Below, one piece after another: positions 1 to 8,844 of a stretch of DNA of 64,000 bases. The notes under the pieces were generated by a model. It saw only the letters and a list, made by a program, of their open reading frames with translations. It searched no databases and was not told where the DNA came from. Source of the stretch: Spirosoma rhododendri (GTDB lineage: Bacteria; Bacteroidota; Bacteroidia; Cytophagales; Spirosomataceae); NCBI RefSeq assembly GCF_012849055.1, contig NZ_CP051677.1, positions 4,851,001-4,915,000 on the forward strand. Direction: 5' to 3'. The first letter of the stretch is position 1. Each line of letters starts with the position of its first letter. The translations under genes and the position numbers were made by a program.

Positions 1-1
1 G

Positions 2-148
2 AAATGGGTAATCGGGCGGCACCGCGACGACTGCTCGGAAGTGCCCTTTGAAGCCGGGGCCGTCGACCTCGACTCCCGGCGCGACGTAGAACAGTTCCGG
101 CAGGCTTACCTGGCCGCGTCGTCGGGTGAACTGCTGTCTGACGAGTAA
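2..148 (+). CDS. C-terminal end of a probable MobA/MocA-like nucleotidyltransferase (partial)
   Basis: Only the last 48 codons lie in the window; the frame is open to the left edge and stops at TAA 146-148. The tail contains GAVDLDSRRDVEQFRQ, which resembles the 'D-I-D-T-P-E-D' C-terminal signature of NTP-transferase proteins that load molybdopterin (MobA/MocA). This is a family resemblance from a short piece, so the specific substrate is not supported. It runs in the same direction as the GH65 gene 156 bases downstream, but nothing shows cotranscription. It could be another sugar or cofactor nucleotidyltransferase. Confidence 0.4.
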   Translation, partial: KWVIGRHRDDCSEVPFEAGAVDLDSRRDVEQFRQAYLAASSGELLSDE

Positions 149-304
149 GTCTGGTTGTGACAGGTTCTCTCGCGATGGTGGCACCCGACTGTGTGGTTGA
201 CCATCATCCCCAAAAAAATCAGTAGATTGCCGGGTATTCTGCAAGGCGGTTCGCCCACGAATTGTGAGCCATTAACCGTTCTGGCAACCTGATCTGACCT
301 ATTG

Positions 305-2632
305 ATGAAACACTACCTGACTCAGGATCCCTGGCGCATTGTTGAAGAAGGGTTCCACCGCGATTACAACGAAATCACCGAAAGCGTCATGTCGCTGGGC
401 AACGGGCGGCTCGGCGGACGCGGTTCGTTTGAAGAAAAATTCAGTGGCAAAACCTTGCAGGGCAACTACGTAGCGGGGGTCTATTACCCCGACAAAACGC
501 GCGTAGGCTGGTGGAAAAACGGGTACCCGGAATATTTCGCCAAAGTGCTCAACGCTGCCAACTGGATCGGTATCGACATTGATATTGAATACGAAAGCCT
601 TGACCTCGCCCACTGCGAAGTCCGCGATTTCCGGCGGGAGCTGAACATGCAGGAAGGCTACTTGGAACGGCAGTTTGTGGCCGTCCTGAAAAGCGGTAAA
701 GAGCTACAGATCAACACGAAACGTTTCTGCTCGATCGTCGACGACGAAGCTGGTGCCATCCGCTACTCGGTCACTCCGCTGAATTTCGACGCTAAAATTA
801 CCATCACGCCCTACATCGACGGGGCCATCCGCAACCGCGACGCCAACTACGACGAAACGTTCTGGGATGAGGTGCGGAAAGAAACCGGCTACGGCGAAGC
901 GTACATCGAACTGCGCACCCGCAAAACCGGCTTTCACGTCGCGACGGGCATGTGCGTGGAGATCGAGCAGAACGGTCTGAAAATCGATTATCAGTCGCAG
1001 CCGATCAAGTACGAAAAATACGTTGCCAATCGCATCTCGCTCGACTGTCGGCGGGGGCAGGAAACGGTCGTTTACAAATACGCCGTGAACTTGTCGTCGC
1101 TGAATTTCCCCAGCGACTCGCTCATTCGCGAAGCCCACTCGGCTATTCAGAAAATCAGCCGGAAGGGTTTTGAGAAGATGCTGCACGAACAGCAGCAGGC
1201 ATGGGCCGACAAGTGGAAAACCAACGACATTACCATCGACGGCGACGTAGCAGCCCAGCAAGGTATTCGATTCAACATTTTCCAGCTCAACCAGACCTAT
1301 ACGGGTGAAGATGAGCGGCTTAACATCGGCCCAAAGGGTTTTACGGGTGAGAAATACGGCGGCAGCACCTACTGGGATACCGAAGCGTACTGCCTGCCTT
1401 TTTACCTGTCGACGGCCGACCAGAAAGTAGCACGCAACCTGCTGATTTACCGGCACAAGCAGCTCGGCAAAGCCATCGAGAATGCGCAGAAGCTGGGCTT
1501 CCGGGCCGGGGCTGCGCTGTACCCGATGGTGACGATGAACGGCGAAGAGTGCCACAACGAGTGGGAAATCACGTTCGAGGAAATTCACCGTAACGGAGCC
1601 ATCGCCTACGCCATCTATGACTACGTACGCTACACCGGCGACCGGCAGTATCTGGCCGACTACGGGCTGGAAGTGCTCATCGCGATCAGCCGGTTCTGGA
1701 GTCAGCGGGTCAACTGGTCGAAGGCGAAAAACCAGTACGTGATGCTGGGCGTGACGGGCCCGAACGAGTACGAAAACAACGTCAACAACAACTGGTACAC
1801 CAACTACATTGCCGCCTGGACGCTACGCTATACGCTCGAAGCGGTGGCTATTGTAAAATCCATTGCCCCTGATCGGTACGCCGAACTCGTCGACCGGATT
1901 CACTTCCGCGAAGAAAAGGAAACGACCACGGCGCGGCACATCATCGACAATATGCACCTCCCGGCCGATCCGGAGCGGCAGGTGTTTTTGCAGCAGAGCG
2001 ACTTCCTCGACAAGGAGCTGATGCCGGTTTCGGACATCCCGAAAGGGCAGCGGCCACTCAACCAGAACTGGTCGTGGGACCGGATTCTGCGGTCGTGCTT
2101 CATCAAACAGGCCGACGTGCTGCAAGGGTTATATTTCTTTGAAGACGAGTTCGACACCGACACGCTTCGGCGCAACTTCGACTTCTACGAGCCAATGACC
2201 GTACACGAGTCGTCGCTGTCGCCCTGCGTGCATTCGATTCAGGCGTCGAAGCTGGGGATGAAAGAAAAAGCCTACGAAATGTACCTGCGTACGGCCCGGC
2301 TCGACCTCGACGATTACAACAACGACACCGAAGACGGTTGCCATATCACGAGTATGGCCGGTACGTGGCTGGCCGTGGTGAAGGGCTTCGGCGGTATGCG
2401 CGTCAGCCACGACGGGGAGTTGCAGTTTGCGCCGTACTGCCCCGACAACTGGCAGGCGCTGTCGTTCAAAATCCGCTTCCGGGGTAATCTGCTGGCGATC
2501 ACGGCCACGCAGAAAGACGTAACCGTGCAGAACTTTTCGGCCCAGCCGATCACGCTGCTTATTGCCGATCAGCCAATTACGGTGGCTGGCGAACAGTCGC
2601 AAACCGTATCAACAACGGCTGTAGAAGCGTAA
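305..2632 (+). CDS. Glycoside hydrolase family 65 phosphorylase (maltose phosphorylase type)
   Basis: A 775-residue protein with the full length of GH65 disaccharide phosphorylases, which split an alpha-glucosidic disaccharide with phosphate to give beta-glucose 1-phosphate and glucose. The N-terminal beta-sandwich holds NGRLGGRGSFEE; the (alpha/alpha)6 barrel holds GVTGPNEYENNVNNN, where Glu488 aligns with the general acid Glu of maltose phosphorylases. A C-terminal beta domain follows (HDGELQFAP). There is no signal peptide, so it acts in the cytoplasm. The start is ATG 305; the TTG just before it is not needed. No beta-phosphoglucomutase or maltose transporter is visible next to it. Kojibiose, trehalose or nigerose phosphorylase activity cannot be excluded from sequence alone. 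Confidence 0.85.
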   Translation: MKHYLTQDPWRIVEEGFHRDYNEITESVMSLGNGRLGGRGSFEEKFSGKTLQGNYVAGVYYPDKTRVGWWKNGYPEYFAKVLNAANWIGIDIDIEYESLDLAHCEVRDFRRELNMQEGYLERQFVAVLKSGKELQINTKRFCSIVDDEAGAIRYSVTPLNFDAKITITPYIDGAIRNRDANYDETFWDEVRKETGYGEAYIELRTRKTGFHVATGMCVEIEQNGLKIDYQSQPIKYEKYVANRISLDCRRGQETVVYKYAVNLSSLNFPSDSLIREAHSAIQKISRKGFEKMLHEQQQAWADKWKTNDITIDGDVAAQQGIRFNIFQLNQTYTGEDERLNIGPKGFTGEKYGGSTYWDTEAYCLPFYLSTADQKVARNLLIYRHKQLGKAIENAQKLGFRAGAALYPMVTMNGEECHNEWEITFEEIHRNGAIAYAIYDYVRYTGDRQYLADYGLEVLIAISRFWSQRVNWSKAKNQYVMLGVTGPNEYENNVNNNWYTNYIAAWTLRYTLEAVAIVKSIAPDRYAELVDRIHFREEKETTTARHIIDNMHLPADPERQVFLQQSDFLDKELMPVSDIPKGQRPLNQNWSWDRILRSCFIKQADVLQGLYFFEDEFDTDTLRRNFDFYEPMTVHESSLSPCVHSIQASKLGMKEKAYEMYLRTARLDLDDYNNDTEDGCHITSMAGTWLAVVKGFGGMRVSHDGELQFAPYCPDNWQALSFKIRFRGNLLAITATQKDVTVQNFSAQPITLLIADQPITVAGEQSQTVSTTAVEA

Positions 2633-2637
2633 TCTAT

Positions 2638-2703
2638 TGTCTCAAACAGCATCTTGCTGTTTGGTTGCAGACCTAGCCAAACAGCAAGATGCTGTTTGAG
2701 ACA
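2638..2703. repeat. 27-bp perfect inverted repeat with nested hairpins
   Basis: Arms 2638-2664 and 2677-2703 are perfect reverse complements separated by 12 bases. Each arm is itself a hairpin: CAAACAGC at 2643-2650 pairs with GCTGTTTG at 2656-2663. The sequence can therefore form one long stem or a two-hairpin cruciform. It starts 5 bases after the GH65 stop and ends 10 bases before the methyltransferase ATG. There is no T-run, so it is not a classical terminator. It is built differently from the heptad repeats elsewhere in the window. Confidence 0.85.
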
Positions 2704-2713
2704 GCCGTTACCA

Positions 2714-3352
2714 ATGAATCACAGTTTCCGCTTCAACTTCGACGCCGTTACGCCGGTTTACGATGCGCTCAGCCGCCTTGTGTTCGGGCGTCGGCTGGAG
2801 CGGGCGCAAACAGTATGGCTGGGGCAGATTTCATCGGGCGCGTCGGTGCTGGTGCTCGGTGGGGGAACGGGGAGTCTGCTCGGCCCGCTACTCGCCCGGC
2901 AACCGGGGCGGGTGCTGTTTCTGGAAGCATCGGGGCAAATGCTGGCGCGGGCAGGTCGGCGCATGATTCAAGAGCAGCTACCGGGTCAGGTCGACTTTCA
3001 GCGCGGTACCGAGCAGGATTTGCAGCTAACCGACCAATTCGATATCATCATCCTGCCGTTTGTGCTCGACCTGTTTGCCGAAGCGACCGTGCGCGACCAT
3101 ATGCTGCCGAAACTTACGGGTGCTTTACAACCCGGCGGCACCGTGCTGATTACCGATTTTGTCCGGACCGACCGGCCCTGGCAACGCGCACTGCTTCAGC
3201 TGATGATCTGGTTTTTTCGGCTGACGGCTCACATCGAAACGCGGCAGCTACTCAACTGGCAGCGGCTATTGGCCGATACCCGTCTGAGCCGAACAGGCCA
3301 AGCCCCGCAGGTGTGGGGCATGGTGTCGGCCGAATCGTGGCGGTTGACATGA
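2714..3352 (+). CDS. Class I SAM-dependent methyltransferase
   Basis: A 212-residue Rossmann-fold methyltransferase. VLVLGGGTG at residues 45-53 is motif I for SAM binding; FLEASGQML follows as the acidic motif II region and DIIILPFVLDLF as the post-motif strand. The chosen start, ATG 2714, gives MNHSFRFNFDAV and lies just after the inverted repeat. A longer reading that begins at 2654 would place the N-terminus inside the repeat and is unlikely. The opening 'YDALSRLVFGRRLERAQ' resembles UbiE/COQ5-like small-molecule methyltransferases. The substrate is unknown. It converges on frr, with a shared hairpin between them. Confidence 0.8.
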   Translation: MNHSFRFNFDAVTPVYDALSRLVFGRRLERAQTVWLGQISSGASVLVLGGGTGSLLGPLLARQPGRVLFLEASGQMLARAGRRMIQEQLPGQVDFQRGTEQDLQLTDQFDIIILPFVLDLFAEATVRDHMLPKLTGALQPGGTVLITDFVRTDRPWQRALLQLMIWFFRLTAHIETRQLLNWQRLLADTRLSRTGQAPQVWGMVSAESWRLT

Positions 3353-3365
3353 CTACAAATACAGA

Positions 3366-3400
3366 GCGGGTCGACACTACAAACTGTAGCATCGACCCGC
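3366..3400. terminator. Bidirectional hairpin between the methyltransferase gene and frr
   Basis: GCGGGTCGA at 3366-3374 pairs with TCGACCCGC at 3392-3400, and the inner CTACA/TGTAG extends the stem. On the minus strand a TTTTT precedes the stem on the frr side; on the plus strand no U-tract follows. Its position between two convergent stop codons supports a shared transcription stop. Confidence 0.5.
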
Positions 3401-3418
3401 CCAAAAACCGTCCGTTGT

Positions 3419-3979
3419 TTACACCGACAGAATATCTTTCTCTTTAGCGACAAACGTTTCGTCGACGCGGGCGATGAACGTATCGGTCAGCTTCTGAACG
3501 CGCTCCTCACCTACTTTCACGGCGTCTTCCGATACACCTTCTTTAGTCAGCTTACGGATACCGTCGTTGGTATCTTTGCGAATGTTGCGCACGTTAACTT
3601 TAGCCACTTCCACTTCCTGTTTGACCCGCTTTACCAGATCGCGCCGACGTTCTTCGGTCAGCATCGGGATACTGAGCCGGATGGTTTCACCGTCGTTGTT
3701 GGGAGCCAGCCCCAGGTTTGAGTTACGGATGGCTTTCTCGACTTCGCCGATCATCTTTTTCTCAAACGGCTTAATCGAGATGGTACGAGCATCGGGGGTG
3801 TTAATAGCTGCGATCGTGTTCAGGGGCGACAGCATCCCGTAATATTCGACCTGAATACCGTCGAGCATGCCCGCATTGGCTTTCCCGGCCCGGATCTTGG
3901 TCAATTCGATATTAAGGTGTTTGATGGCCTTTTCCATCGTATCTCTGGCATCGTCCAGATATAATTCGATCTCTTCCAT
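3419..3979 (-). CDS. frr: Ribosome recycling factor
   Basis: A 186-residue protein matching the normal length of ribosome recycling factor, which with EF-G splits the post-termination ribosome. The hallmark segments are visible: IRAGKANAGMLDGIQVEYYG near residues 30-49, PLNTIAAINTPDARTISIKPF next, and the C-terminal long helix with TEERRRDLVKRVK. It follows pyrH on the same strand, the common pyrH-frr order, 116 bases downstream with an inverted microrepeat in between. No defect is seen. Confidence 0.97.
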   Translation of the reverse strand: MEEIELYLDDARDTMEKAIKHLNIELTKIRAGKANAGMLDGIQVEYYGMLSPLNTIAAINTPDARTISIKPFEKKMIGEVEKAIRNSNLGLAPNNDGETIRLSIPMLTEERRRDLVKRVKQEVEVAKVNVRNIRKDTNDGIRKLTKEGVSEDAVKVGEERVQKLTDTFIARVDETFVAKEKDILSV

Positions 3980-3995
3980 TTTTTACCGTACTTTT

Positions 3996-4092
3996 TATAG
4001 TTGTAGAGTTGGCTGGTTGTAGAGTTGTAAAGTTGCTACCGCCATCACCCGACGCGCCAGCAACTCTACAACTTTATAACTGTCCAACTTTA
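3996..4092. repeat. Inverted repeat of 8-base words (TAGAGTTG) between pyrH and frr
   Basis: The left arm (3996-4035) is five octads in register: TATAGTTG, TAGAGTTG, GCTGGTTG, TAGAGTTG, TAAAGTTG. The right arm (4061-4092) is four octads of the complement, CAACTCTA, CAACTTTA, TAACTGTC, CAACTTTA. The loop is about 25 bases. The right arm ends 3 bases from the pyrH stop. Period and word differ from the heptad elements, but the architecture is the same. Confidence 0.8.
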
Positions 4093-4095
4093 GAA

Positions 4096-4823
4096 TTACA
4101 CGTTCGACGTAATGAGTGTGCCGGTGCTGGTATCGCCCTGCACGATACGGAGCAGACTACCCGGATCGTTCATGTTGAACACGATAATCGGCAGGTCGTT
4201 TTCCTGGCAAAGCGTAAACGCGGTCAGGTCCATGACGTTGAGTTTCTTTTCGTAAACGTCGTCGAAGGAAACCGTCGTATACCGCGTCGCTGTGGGATCT
4301 TTCATCGGGTCGGCGGTGTAGACACCATTGACCTTTGTGCCTTTCAGCACAACGTCGGCTTCTACTTCAATGGCGCGGAGTGCAGCCGTCGAGTCGGTGG
4401 TGAAATAAGGGTTACCGGTTCCGGCCCCGAAGATGACCACACGGCCTTTTTCGAGGTGCCGCACCGCCCGCCGACGTACGTAGGGTTCGCAGACCTGCTC
4501 CATCTTGATAGCCGACATCACACGGGTGTACATGCCGTGCTTTTCCAGCGAACTCTGAATCGCCATGGCATTGATAACCGTTGCCAGCATTCCCATGTAA
4601 TCGCCCTGCACCCGGTCGATTCCCGATCGCTCACCCGACACGCCCCGGAAGATGTTGCCCCGCCGATGACGATGGCGACCTGTACGCCCATGTCGACTAC
4701 TTCTTTGATTTCCTTGCTGTATTGTTCCAGCACAGCGGGGTCGATGTTGTAGCCCGACGGGCCAGCCAGTGCCTCCCCGCTCAGTTTGAGCAGAATCCGT
4801 TTGTAGTTCGTCTGTGATGTCAT
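4096..4823 (-). CDS. pyrH: UMP kinase, broken by a one-base deletion in a G run
   Basis: UMP kinase makes UDP from UMP and is normally essential. Reading from ATG 4823, [21 protein letters not shown] and VAIVIGG are in frame, then the frame is lost at the C4 run 4658-4661 (G4 in the coding strand). Adding one G restores [20 protein letters not shown] and continues to the stop at 4096, giving 242 residues, the normal PyrH length. The nucleotide-binding and UMP-binding segments ([19 protein letters not shown]) are intact downstream. Because five other genes here show the same kind of loss, a sequencing error is more likely than a real null mutation. It precedes frr on the same strand. Confidence 0.9.
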
Positions 4824-4843
4824 GGGGTTACTTTTTGCGGGGG

Positions 4844-4851
4844 CAAAGATA
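4844..4851 (-). promoter_or_regulatory. Probable -7 box of the pyrH promoter
   Basis: On the minus strand this reads TATCTTTG, an exact match to the Bacteroidota -7 consensus TAnnTTTG, 20 bases before the pyrH ATG at 4823. I do not see a convincing TTTG at the -33 position. The assignment rests on the box and its placement only. Confidence 0.4.
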
Positions 4852-4922
4852 GAAGAAAAAGGCTGACGGGCGGAACTGAACAAGCCTGTGGCACCGCTTC
4901 ACCGATTGGTTGCGCTACCGGC

Positions 4923-5423
4923 TCATACAAATTCAATCAGTACCTGCCCCTTCTCAACCCGGTCGCCTTTGGCCGCCCGAATGGCCTTGACCGTACCCTC
5001 AGCGGCTGCTTTGAGGTTGTTTTCCATCTTCATCGCTTCCAGAATCAGCAGACTATCACCCTTCTGCACCGCGTCGCCGGGTTGCACGCTGACCCCCACG
5101 ATCAGGCCGGGCATGGGTGCTTTCAGGTCATCGACCTTCGCATTGGCCATGTTGCTCATCCCCATCTTTTCGAGCAGCAGATCGAAGCGGTCTTTTAACT
5201 GAACGGTATACTTGTGTTCGTTGATTTTCAGACTGACGGTCTTCGTTGTCTGGTTCAGTTCCAGCAGTTCAGCCGTATAAGACCGGTTCTGATGCAGGAT
5301 GCTGAACGTCCGGTCCGACAGCCGAACCAGATCCCAGGCAAACGGCTCGTCATTGACCGTTGGCCCGGCGGGCGTAAAATCGATGGTAACAGATTCGGTG
5401 TTGTTGACGGACGCAGCAAGCAT
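4923..5423 (-). CDS. Biotin/lipoyl attachment protein (biotin carboxyl carrier type)
   Basis: A 166-residue protein with a C-terminal biotinyl domain from about residue 100. EAMKMEN carries the modified lysine, Lys132, and PMPGLIVGV precedes it. The N-terminal 90 residues are a beta-rich stretch typical of the carrier subunits of acyl-CoA carboxylases (propionyl/acetyl-CoA) in Bacteroidota. It would carry CO2 on biotin between a biotin carboxylase and a carboxyltransferase, neither of which is adjacent here. The gene is 100 bases upstream of pyrH on the same strand, but pyrH has its own promoter-like box. Which carboxylase it serves is not shown. Confidence 0.85.
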   Translation of the reverse strand: MLAASVNNTESVTIDFTPAGPTVNDEPFAWDLVRLSDRTFSILHQNRSYTAELLELNQTTKTVSLKINEHKYTVQLKDRFDLLLEKMGMSNMANAKVDDLKAPMPGLIVGVSVQPGDAVQKGDSLLILEAMKMENNLKAAAEGTVKAIRAAKGDRVEKGQVLIEFV

Positions 5424-5554
5424 AGAACGGTTTACTTTCCAGTGGAATCAAAACGATGGAAACCGGTTTGGCAGACCTACCAAACCGGCTAAAAAGCAAA
5501 GTTACCACCCTGCTTTACTCGCGCCCGGTCGAACGCCGATGCTGACCAGACGGC

Positions 5555-6544
5555 TTACGCCATAACCCCCATGTACTGTTCGGCAACTTCATCCAGCACG
5601 GCGCTGACACCAGCGTAGGAATCCGTCGTGACGAGCTGCATCCGGTACGGTTTGAAGTCGGGCAGGCCCTTGAAATAATTGGCGTAGTGCCGACGCATTT
5701 CGAACAGGCCAACGATTTCGCCTTTCCACCGAATAGAAAAATCAAGGTGCTGCCGACACACCGCCACACGGTCAGCGATGGTCGGGGCCGGGCGATGTTC
5801 ACCCGTTTTTACAAAGTGCTTGATCTCGTCAAAAATCCACGGGTAGCCGATGCTGGCCCGGCCGATCATCACACCATCGACGCCGTACCGGTTCTTGTAT
5901 TCCAGCGCCTTTTCGGGCGAGTCGATATCGCCGTTGCCGAAGATGGGAATGGTAATGCGCGAATTTTCCTTGATCCGGCCAATCAGTGTCCAGTCGGCTT
6001 CGCCTTTGTACATCTGCACGCGGGTACGGCCGTGTACGGTCAGGGCTTTGATGCCGATGTCCTGCAACCGCTCGGCCACTTCACCGATGTTTTTGGTCGA
6101 TTCGTCCCAGCCCAGTCGGGTCTTCACCGTAACGGGCAGATCAGTCGCTTTTACAACGGCTTCGGTCATGCGGACCATCTTCGGGATGTCCTGCAAGAGC
6201 GCGGCACCCGCCCCCCGGCAGGCTACGTTTTTCACCGGACAGCCGTAGTTAATGTCAATCAAATCGGGCTGGGCGCGGCTGGCGATCCGGGCGCACTCGC
6301 CCATCGTCTCGACGTCGGAGCCGAAGAGCTGAATGCCAATGGGCCGTTCGTACTCGAAAATATCGAGCTTCTGCACGCTCTTGGCCGCATCGCGGATGAG
6401 CCCTTCCGACGAAATAAATTCCGTGTACATCAGGTCGGCTCCGTTGGCCTTGCACACCGCCCGAAACGGCGGGTCGCTGACATCCTCCATCGGAGCCAGC
6501 AGCAACGGAAAATCCGGTAGTTCTATATTACCAATCGTTACCAT
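5555..6544 (-). CDS. dusB: tRNA-dihydrouridine synthase, DusB type
   Basis: A 329-residue FMN enzyme that reduces uridines in the tRNA D-loop region. LLLAPMEDVSDPPFRA opens the TIM barrel, DLIDINYGCPVKNVACRGAGAA carries the signature with the proposed catalytic Cys102, and FGNGDIDSPEKA and DGVMIGRA contribute to FMN phosphate binding. The C-terminal helical tRNA-binding domain includes MRRHYANYFKGLP. The start is ATG 6544 (MVTIGNIELPDFP); an extension to 6604 adds 20 residues not seen in the family. It is divergent from the CPBP protease gene. Confidence 0.92.
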   Translation of the reverse strand: MVTIGNIELPDFPLLLAPMEDVSDPPFRAVCKANGADLMYTEFISSEGLIRDAAKSVQKLDIFEYERPIGIQLFGSDVETMGECARIASRAQPDLIDINYGCPVKNVACRGAGAALLQDIPKMVRMTEAVVKATDLPVTVKTRLGWDESTKNIGEVAERLQDIGIKALTVHGRTRVQMYKGEADWTLIGRIKENSRITIPIFGNGDIDSPEKALEYKNRYGVDGVMIGRASIGYPWIFDEIKHFVKTGEHRPAPTIADRVAVCRQHLDFSIRWKGEIVGLFEMRRHYANYFKGLPDFKPYRMQLVTTDSYAGVSAVLDEVAEQYMGVMA

Positions 6545-6670
6545 AGTTCGTTCGTCGTTGCGTGTGCGCCAGACTACGCGCAGGCTCACACGCTCATTTA
6601 GCACAATTCAAAGGGCCATTCGGTTCCCTTTTTCGGATTATACAAACGAGTCTGTAAATTTACGCGATTT

Positions 6671-7618
6671 ATGAACGCAGATTATACCCCCACACTCCCG
6701 ACTTCGCGCCCGCCTACCTTTGGCGGCTTACTGATGCTGTTGGGCTTTATTCTGATGGGTGGTGTACTCAGCACGGGGCTAATGCTGCTTGGCTTTATGC
6801 TGTTCGGCGGGATGTCTTACGCCGACGTAAAGATGCACCTGCGGATTATAGCCAGGGACCCGGCGTCGCTGCCGGGCGGCTGGTACGAACTGATGAGTTG
6901 GCAGGCGGTCAATCACCTCGGCTCATTCTTACTGCCAGCCCTTGCCTACTGGTACCGGATCGAACGGCGGACGTGGTCGCAGTTCAATCCCCGCCCGCTG
7001 GAGCAAGTCGCAGGATTCTCGCTCGTCGTGCTGATCGTTATTCTGTTTATGCCTTTCGACGGGCTTATTATCGAGTGGAACCAGAACATCCACCTGCCAC
7101 AGACACTAGCTCCAATTGAAGAGTGGGTGCGAGACAAAGACCAAAGCACAACAGCAGTCACCCGCTATTTAACCACTTTCGCCACCACCCCGCAATTGCT
7201 GGTGGCCCTGCTGGTGATCGCCATCATACCGGGCATCGGTGAAGAAGTGCTGTTCCGGGGGGTGTTGCAGCGGATGCTGATGTACTGGACCGGCAACAAA
7301 CACCTGGCTATCTGGCTGGCGGCTGCGCTGTTCAGTGCCATCCATGTGCAGTTTCTGGGCTTCTTTCCCCGGATGCTGATGGGCGCATTGTTTGGCTACC
7401 TCTACGTCTGGTCGGGCAATATCTGGGTGCCTATTCTAGCCCACTTCACCAACAATGGATTTACGGTGTTTATGGTTTATCTGTACCAGCAAAAGATGAC
7501 CAGTATCGATGTTGAAAAGACCGAAGCCGTACCAATGCTGGGCGCGCTGGCAGCGGGGCTACTGACGACCGGTCTGCTCTACTACTTTCAGCAACGCAAC
7601 CGTCCGCAGCTCATTTAG
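6671..7618 (+). CDS. CPBP family intramembrane glutamic endopeptidase
   Basis: A 315-residue multi-pass membrane protein of the CAAX protease / bacteriocin-processing (ABI) family. The conserved core is present: EEVLFRGVLQRM with Glu191, Glu192 and Arg196, then SAIHVQFLGFFPRMLMGALF with the first His, and ILAHFTNN with the second His and Asn. About eight hydrophobic segments are visible, with the active site in the C-terminal half. Its substrate is unknown. A TAAATTTA element lies 9 bases before the ATG and may be its -7 box. The next gene, a DUF2007 protein, follows after 51 bases. Confidence 0.88.
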   Translation: MNADYTPTLPTSRPPTFGGLLMLLGFILMGGVLSTGLMLLGFMLFGGMSYADVKMHLRIIARDPASLPGGWYELMSWQAVNHLGSFLLPALAYWYRIERRTWSQFNPRPLEQVAGFSLVVLIVILFMPFDGLIIEWNQNIHLPQTLAPIEEWVRDKDQSTTAVTRYLTTFATTPQLLVALLVIAIIPGIGEEVLFRGVLQRMLMYWTGNKHLAIWLAAALFSAIHVQFLGFFPRMLMGALFGYLYVWSGNIWVPILAHFTNNGFTVFMVYLYQQKMTSIDVEKTEAVPMLGALAAGLLTTGLLYYFQQRNRPQLI

Positions 7619-7669
7619 CCCATCAGGTTTTACCCCACTTTTGCCAACAGGCTTTTCAGTAACAACAGA

Positions 7670-7888
7670 ATGAACGAACCCTGGGAATCAATTCTTACCA
7701 CGCCCCTGCCCCACCGGGCCGAGCTGGCCAAAGCGCTCCTGCACGAACACAACATCCCGGCGGTAGTTATTAACCGGCAGAGCAGCAGTTACCCCGTCGC
7801 CGGGCTCGGCAACAGCGAAGTACACGTGCCAACCAAAGACGCCATCGTAGCCAAGATTATTCTGGAGAATGAAGCAAGCTTTAGCTAA
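7670..7888 (+). CDS. DUF2007 domain protein (putative signal-transducing PII-like fold)
   Basis: A 72-residue protein whose order of elements fits the DUF2007 family: an N-terminal strand, the helix RAELAKALLHEHNIPAVVIN, then GNSEVHVPTKDAIVAKIIL. Such proteins have a small ferredoxin-like fold, and their role is not established. It sits between the CPBP protease and cdsA, and its stop codon is 1 base before the preferred cdsA start, so the two are probably translated from one message. No membrane segment or signal peptide is present. Confidence 0.7.
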   Translation: MNEPWESILTTPLPHRAELAKALLHEHNIPAVVINRQSSSYPVAGLGNSEVHVPTKDAIVAKIILENEASFS

Positions 7889-7889
7889 T

Positions 7890-8702
7890 ATGACTAACCT
7901 GCAACAGCGGGTTATTGCGGCCGTCGCCGGTGCACCACTAATTATCTTCATGCTATGGTACGCTCCCTGGACGCTGGCCCTGCTATTTTGCTTCATTAGC
8001 GCCCTCACACAGCGCGAATTCTACAAACTGCTGGGCCTCGACGGCTTCGAACCGCTGACAGCCTACGGCACCGTCGTCGGAACGCTGATCTGCGTACTGG
8101 CTTACTTCGTCGAAACCAACCAGATCAGCATGGGCAGCTACTTTATAATCTGTCCGGCATCGTCGATGATCTTCCTAATCAAGCTCTACAAAAAGCGCGA
8201 CATGAAGCCGTTTACCAACATCGGCTTTACATTTCTGGGTATCATTTACGTGGCTATGCCGTTTGCGCTGCTGATTATCCTGGCGCTGCGCGACAACTCC
8301 TTCCATCCGATCACGATCATTGGCTGCCTGTTGCTGCTCTGGGCCAGCGACATCGGGGCTTATTTTGCCGGTACGTATTTCGGTCGTCGGAAATTATTCG
8401 AGCGGGTGTCGCCGAAGAAATCGTGGGAAGGGGCCATGGGTGGAGCCGTCGCAGCCGGGCTGGTTGCCCTCGGGCTGGCTGTGCTCGACAACGAGTTGCG
8501 CCCGTGGCAGTGGTATTGCGTAGGGGCCATCATTGTCGTGACGGGTACCTACGGCGATCTGGTCGAGTCGCTGTTCAAACGGAGCATCGCTATCAAGGAT
8601 TCCGGTACGAGCATTCCCGGCCACGGTGGTTTTCTGGACCGTTTCGACGGGTTGCTGCTGGCAGCTCCGTTCATTGTCACGTTCCTGAAATTATTTCCCT
8701 AG
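7890..8702 (+). CDS. cdsA: Phosphatidate cytidylyltransferase
   Basis: A membrane enzyme that makes CDP-diacylglycerol from CTP and phosphatidic acid, the branch point of phospholipid synthesis. About eight hydrophobic segments are followed by the CDS signature SLFKRSIAIKDSGTSIPGHGG and DRFDG near the C-terminus. ATG 7890 (MTNLQQRVIAA) gives 270 residues and begins just after the DUF2007 stop. The upstream ATG at 7869 would add seven residues and overlap the previous gene by 20 bases; it cannot be ruled out. A strong hairpin terminator follows at 8773. Confidence 0.93.
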   Translation: MTNLQQRVIAAVAGAPLIIFMLWYAPWTLALLFCFISALTQREFYKLLGLDGFEPLTAYGTVVGTLICVLAYFVETNQISMGSYFIICPASSMIFLIKLYKKRDMKPFTNIGFTFLGIIYVAMPFALLIILALRDNSFHPITIIGCLLLLWASDIGAYFAGTYFGRRKLFERVSPKKSWEGAMGGAVAAGLVALGLAVLDNELRPWQWYCVGAIIVVTGTYGDLVESLFKRSIAIKDSGTSIPGHGGFLDRFDGLLLAAPFIVTFLKLFP

Positions 8703-8772
8703 CCCTGATCTAAGTTTACCTGACGAGCGTCGGTACGTAACCGTTTTTGGCCCGGAAGAATCATCTACGTTA

Positions 8773-8807
8773 AAAATGCCCGCTGGACTAACCAACGGGC
8801 ATTTTTT
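8773..8807 (+). terminator. Intrinsic terminator after cdsA
   Basis: AAATGCCCG at 8774-8782 pairs with CGGGCATTT at 8796-8804 around a 13-base loop and runs into a T6 tract. An A-tract on the left side would let it work in both directions. Confidence 0.75.
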
Positions 8808-8844
8808 CTGTTTAACACTAATTAAACAGAAACTTCGCGCGCAC

